From CAWCWN01 sp963799245 (GTDB taxonomy: Bacteria > Chloroflexota > Ktedonobacteria > Ktedonobacterales > Ktedonobacteraceae), in contig CAWCWN010000003.1 of the NCBI GenBank assembly GCA_963799245.1, positions 372,001 through 436,000 of the forward strand: a stretch of DNA of 64,000 nucleotides, given 5' to 3'. This document shows, in pieces, positions 60,989 to 64,000 of the stretch (its first letter is position 1; each line of letters starts with the position of its first letter). A program made the position numbers and the translations under genes. Under the pieces are notes generated by a model. It made no database searches. It saw only the letters and a program-made list of their open reading frames with translations, and had not been told where the DNA came from.

Positions 60989-61021
60989 AGGAGCCTGGCG
61001 ATAGAATTACCAGGGGCTCCT
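60989..61021. terminator. Hairpin between convergent NrtR and kinase-fusion genes
   Basis: AGGAGCCTGG can pair with CCAGGGGCTCCT (two-base bulge), followed on the plus strand by ATTTCTTTCTTT. It could serve both directions. Confidence 0.55.
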
Positions 61022-61055
61022 ATTTCTTTCTTTGCGTTCAGGACTATATTCCCGT

Positions 61056-63362
61056 TCAACATGATGCGTGAGGCAGCGGCAGGGTGAACATAAAGGTAGA
61101 GCCCTCACCAGGGATACCAGAGCTCTCGAGCGTAATGGTTCCCCCCATGGCTTCAACAAGCTGGCGGCTGATCGCCAGTCCCAGGCCATTGCCTCGTATA
61201 CCGCGCTGAGCATCGCGTTCCAGGCGCACAAAGCGCTCAAAAATTGCCTCCTGCCGATCTGCTGGTACGCCCAGGCCGCGATCGATGATGCTCACACGCA
61301 CCATATGTTGTGCCTCCAGGCTTTCGGCTATAAGGGAGACCGTCGATTTGCGCGGAGAGTAGCGCAACGCATTGGTCAGCAAATTGTGCAGGACCTGTTT
61401 CAGACGCAGTTCATCTACCCACACGACTAGCGATGGCGGCACATTGAGCGCCATTTGTCGTTCTTCTCGCGCCAGCAGCGGTTCAAACAGATCGACGATA
61501 GCTGAGCATGTCTGCTGGAGCTGGATGTTTGTACAGTGCATCGCGCTGGCATTTATTTGCAGACGGCTGGCATCCATGATGTTAGTCTGTAGGAGCACCA
61601 GCTCATCACAGGCCCGGCGGGCTTTATTAATAAAACTCCGCCGCTGCCTGGCATCCAGGTCCACAATCTCACCCAGCAGCTCGAGGTATCCCTGCACAAC
61701 GGTAAGTGGTGTGCGCAGTTCATGGCTTGCGGAGGCGAGAAAAGCGTCTTTAAGGAGATCGAGTTCGCTCAGTTTCGCATAAGCCGCGCTCAATTCAGCG
61801 TACAGGCGCGCATTTTCGCGCGCGACGGCGCTCTGCTCATTGAGCGAGCTGAGTAAACGTGGATATGCCGAGCTGACCAGGCCGATAACCAGGCCGATCA
61901 GGCTTAAGCCGCCAACGTAGAGCGTCCAGGAGTTATTCGATATCAGCGTGCTATCCCATGACGAAGTCAGAGTCGCCAGAATGCCGCACAGGCTCGCCAC
62001 TCCACCAAGCACGCAGCACAGGTAGAGGAACCAGGTAGGCGCGACCAGCTGACCGCGGAGCTGCCTCAGGGATGGACGCAGGCGTACTAGCAGCACTGGC
62101 AGATCAAGAAACAGGAGTACCATCGAGATGCACCAGATAAGAGTAGCGGCTGCCTGGGTAACATCATATACCTTGAAGGTGAGCGTTTGCCCCTGCATGT
62201 GAAAGAGCAGCGGCCCGAGAAAATACGTAAAAAGAGCGATAGCCAGCACAAGTATGACCTGGAGGCATAGTGCATTCAGGGGGGCCCCGTGGCGATTGAC
62301 GCTGGCCAGGCCAGCTGGCAGGCGATGGTCCAGGGCCGCGACCAGTAAGATACGCGCAAAGGCGACGTTGTACATCACGACGACCATGATAAAAAAGCCG
62401 ATGAAGATGATACCCACAATGATCGCGACGGCCGGCCCAAAGACGGCGCCCACAGCCGTAAGCGTTGAATATGGAGTATTCGCCGCGGCATGTGGCACGA
62501 CTGTCATCACCCCAAATGTGCCTATAAGATAGGCCAGAAGCACAAGCAACGGTCCCCAGCGCAAATAGAGGGCCGGGGCCCGCGGCTGGCGCACCTCAGC
62601 AGCCAGGTTTAACGGCACTTCAACACCCAGGAGCGCCAGGATGATAATGCCATAGAGGGCAAAATTTGGAAGGCCAGCGCCCTGGCCCTGCGCGGAGAAC
62701 GGCATGCTGGCCGGATGGCCGAGGATTAACCAGGTGACCCCGGCCAGCCCAACGACCACAATAGCTATAGCATAGAGAGCAATAACACCCGCAGCATAGC
62801 GCATAACAGTTTTGAGCGGCTGGCTGGCCAGCCAGCCGCTTAGCAGCACCAGGGCGATGACCAGCATGCCCTGCAGTGCCGGCGCCATCAACCAGTTCGC
62901 ATAGAGCCCGGCAACCTGCGTGTCGATACCCTGCAGCAGGGTGATGACCGCATCGGCGCCCGAGATGAGCACCAGGATTCCCGGGAACCAGGCGCAAAAA
63001 GCCGCGAAGAAGCCCCAGAGAGGTCCCAGCGCCCGGTGTGTCCATATGTACAGTCCTCCATCGGAGGGCATAAAACGGTTGAGCTGCGCAGAAGCTAGCG
63101 CCCCTGGTACCAGGAAAGTGACGGTTCCCAGTATCCAGTACAGGTACACCGAGGAGCCGGTGCCCTGGATGGCCTGTACCAGAGAGACATTAGGAATGAA
63201 GAGAACGATGGCAATGAAAAGAACCAGCATGTCCACACGCGACAACACTCGCGGTAGAAGCTCATTCAGTCGCTGCTCAGAGCGCAGTGGCTCACCAATA
63301 GCACTCTGTAGCGCGTCCTGCCTCTCCAGATCCGTCCCATCTATGCTCTGCCCAACTCTCAT
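61056..63362 (-). CDS. Amino-acid permease (APC family) fused to a histidine kinase
   Basis: A 768-residue fusion. Residues about 40-505 hold some 12-14 membrane helices with the APC style (LNRFMPSDGGLYIWTHRALG near 94, AEVRQPRAPALYLRWG near 256). A coiled-coil linker (ARENARLYAELSAAYAKLSE) leads to a full kinase core: H-box SASHELRTPL with His547, N-box HNLLTNALRYSP, G1 DRGLGVP and G2 GNGLGLAI. It is therefore a candidate sensor that reads solute binding or transport and signals by phosphorylation. No response regulator is adjacent, so its target is elsewhere. Confidence 0.9.
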   Translation of the reverse strand: MRVGQSIDGTDLERQDALQSAIGEPLRSEQRLNELLPRVLSRVDMLVLFIAIVLFIPNVSLVQAIQGTGSSVYLYWILGTVTFLVPGALASAQLNRFMPSDGGLYIWTHRALGPLWGFFAAFCAWFPGILVLISGADAVITLLQGIDTQVAGLYANWLMAPALQGMLVIALVLLSGWLASQPLKTVMRYAAGVIALYAIAIVVVGLAGVTWLILGHPASMPFSAQGQGAGLPNFALYGIIILALLGVEVPLNLAAEVRQPRAPALYLRWGPLLVLLAYLIGTFGVMTVVPHAAANTPYSTLTAVGAVFGPAVAIIVGIIFIGFFIMVVVMYNVAFARILLVAALDHRLPAGLASVNRHGAPLNALCLQVILVLAIALFTYFLGPLLFHMQGQTLTFKVYDVTQAAATLIWCISMVLLFLDLPVLLVRLRPSLRQLRGQLVAPTWFLYLCCVLGGVASLCGILATLTSSWDSTLISNNSWTLYVGGLSLIGLVIGLVSSAYPRLLSSLNEQSAVARENARLYAELSAAYAKLSELDLLKDAFLASASHELRTPLTVVQGYLELLGEIVDLDARQRRSFINKARRACDELVLLQTNIMDASRLQINASAMHCTNIQLQQTCSAIVDLFEPLLAREERQMALNVPPSLVVWVDELRLKQVLHNLLTNALRYSPRKSTVSLIAESLEAQHMVRVSIIDRGLGVPADRQEAIFERFVRLERDAQRGIRGNGLGLAISRQLVEAMGGTITLESSGIPGEGSTFMFTLPLPHASC

Positions 63363-63482
63363 AGCAAATCTCCAGGATATGAGAAAACCTCTGCTAGTCG
63401 CCAGTAGTGTAACAGCTATAAAAACAAATGTAAATACGGGTCATCTTACTGCGCAGGGTCTGTGAATTATTGCTGAGAGCCA

Positions 63483-63542
63483 AAGGCTCCAGAAAAGGAT
63501 AAGATAGAAAGACCAATCTTTATCTTTTCCCAAAGGAGCCTT
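63483..63542 (+). other. RBS-sequestering hairpin in the insertion sequence
   Basis: Arms AAGGCTCC (63483-63490) and GGAGCCTT (63535-63542) pair, with further inner pairing of GAAAAGGATAA with TTATCTTTTC. The 3' arm includes the transposase ribosome-binding site AAAGGAG (63532-63538). A transcript entering from outside the element would fold this site away. Confidence 0.5.
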
Positions 63543-63547
63543 CTCTC

Positions 63548-64000
63548 ATGTATTGTATCGTACAGCGTCGTGTCCTCCCATCTCTGACAGAAGAAGAACG
63601 ACAGCACCTACTTACCCAGGCTCATCTGCATTCACTGGTCGAGATGCTGGAAGCCATCCCAGACCCCCGAGGCAAACACGGCTTACGCTATGATCTGCCG
63701 TATCTGCTCACCTGTCTGATTGCCGCTCTGGTGTGCAATTGTCAGAGCACAGAAGCCGTGAGCCAATGGTGCCGTGAACACATCGACCTCCTCCAAGACC
63801 TCTTTGGTCCCCGTTTGTTTTTCACACGAAGTCGGGTCCTTGTATCGCTGGGTGCTTCCTCAGATCAGCGCTGAGGCGGTTGAGCAGGTGCTCTCGATGT
63901 GGGTCAAGGCCACCAGCCTCGCCTCTCCCACCGATCCCCTCGCCGTCGATGGCAAAACGGTGCGAGGGGCCAGAACGGCTGAACGAGATGCCCCCCATCT
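63548..64000 (+). pseudogene. ISAs1-family transposase, frameshifted and cut by the window edge
   Basis: From the ATG at 63548 the first 95 residues show the ISAs1-associated domain (VEMLEAIPDPRGKHGLRYDL). An extra C near 63833 breaks the frame after FFTR; the next frame continues as the family expects (GSLYRWVLPQISAEAVEQVL then LAVDGKTVRGAR with the first catalytic Asp), to the window end. A complete reading would need one base removed, so this copy is probably inactive, or the base is a sequencing error. Confidence 0.85.

Larger units (their letters stand above)
63454..64000 (+). mobile_element. Left part of an ISAs1-type insertion sequence
   Basis: The left end is set at CAGGGTCTGTGAATTA (63454), which resembles ISAs1-family terminal repeats. 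The transposase frame follows. The right end lies outside the window, so the terminal repeat and target duplication cannot be checked. Confidence 0.75.

Noticed and set aside
1..64000. CRISPR array, rRNA genes, or a biosynthetic gene cluster
   Set aside because: No spaced direct repeats, no rRNA-like sequence and no NRPS/PKS modules are visible; only the lone Sfp-type transferase hints at secondary metabolism.

Overview
The window looks like chromosomal DNA of a Ktedonobacteria-type member of the Chloroflexota. This is an inference from protein style and gene mix: REC-DUF4388-Roadblock regulators, an orphan encapsulated-ferritin homologue, many large fused membrane proteins, an ISAs1-type element, moderate to high GC, and promoters of the classical TTGACA-N17-TATAxT type. 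No rRNA gene or other taxonomic anchor is present, so the assignment is tentative.

Layout. 0-3.6 kb (minus): a MarR-controlled ABC export operon whose permease runs off the left edge, an XdhC-like protein, a decayed S9 peptidase fragment and a DUF1622 protein. 3.9-10 kb: histidine phosphatase (+), tRNA-Arg(CCG), an M20 peptidase, and a pantothenate operon panC-panB with an ilvC-type reductoisomerase, preceded by rpiA. 10-16 kb: a REC-DUF4388-Roadblock regulator, then a membrane-stress operon (XRE regulator, tiny membrane protein, NfeD-like protein, flotillin, PspA) with a striking self-operator. 16-24 kb: a DoxX-Rieske fusion, penicillin acylase, two membrane proteins of unknown role and FtsH. 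24-29 kb: argJ-argD, and a holB operon that carries the in-frame deleted stump of an enoyl-CoA hydratase. 29-36 kb: an ECF-like sigma factor with its anti-sigma, an atypical response regulator, a phosphopantetheinyl transferase, an MFS exporter and an orphan encapsulated-ferritin homologue. 36-50.4 kb (all minus): a surface-glycan or glycosylation cluster containing ugd, asnB, a 1098-residue PMT-like enzyme with two jelly-roll-like domains, a TPR membrane protein, an HlyD-type adaptor, an AglD/UPF0104-like membrane protein, an epimerase, a GT4 and a frameshifted GT2. 50.6-55.1 kb: an arginine operon argG(2)-argH-argG(1) behind a T-box leader that can be read with an Arg (CGC) specifier. 55-64 kb: a WYL regulator divergent from a heterodimeric ABC exporter, an NrtR-like Nudix regulator with a palindromic operator on its promoter, an amino-acid-permease/histidine-kinase fusion, and the left end of a frameshifted ISAs1-type insertion sequence.

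How parts work together. The two arginine clusters supply ornithine (argJ, argD) and convert citrulline to arginine (argG, argH); the second is apparently controlled by the charging of tRNA-Arg. The NfeD-flotillin-PspA operon and the nearby ftsH are both membrane-quality functions. The 14-kb glycan cluster has the enzyme classes expected for polyprenyl-phosphate-sugar dependent glycosylation, but no O-antigen polymerase or Wzx flippase. Four single-base indels (two in flotillin, one in the GT2, one in the transposase) break otherwise well conserved genes; they may be real decay or errors in the sequence.
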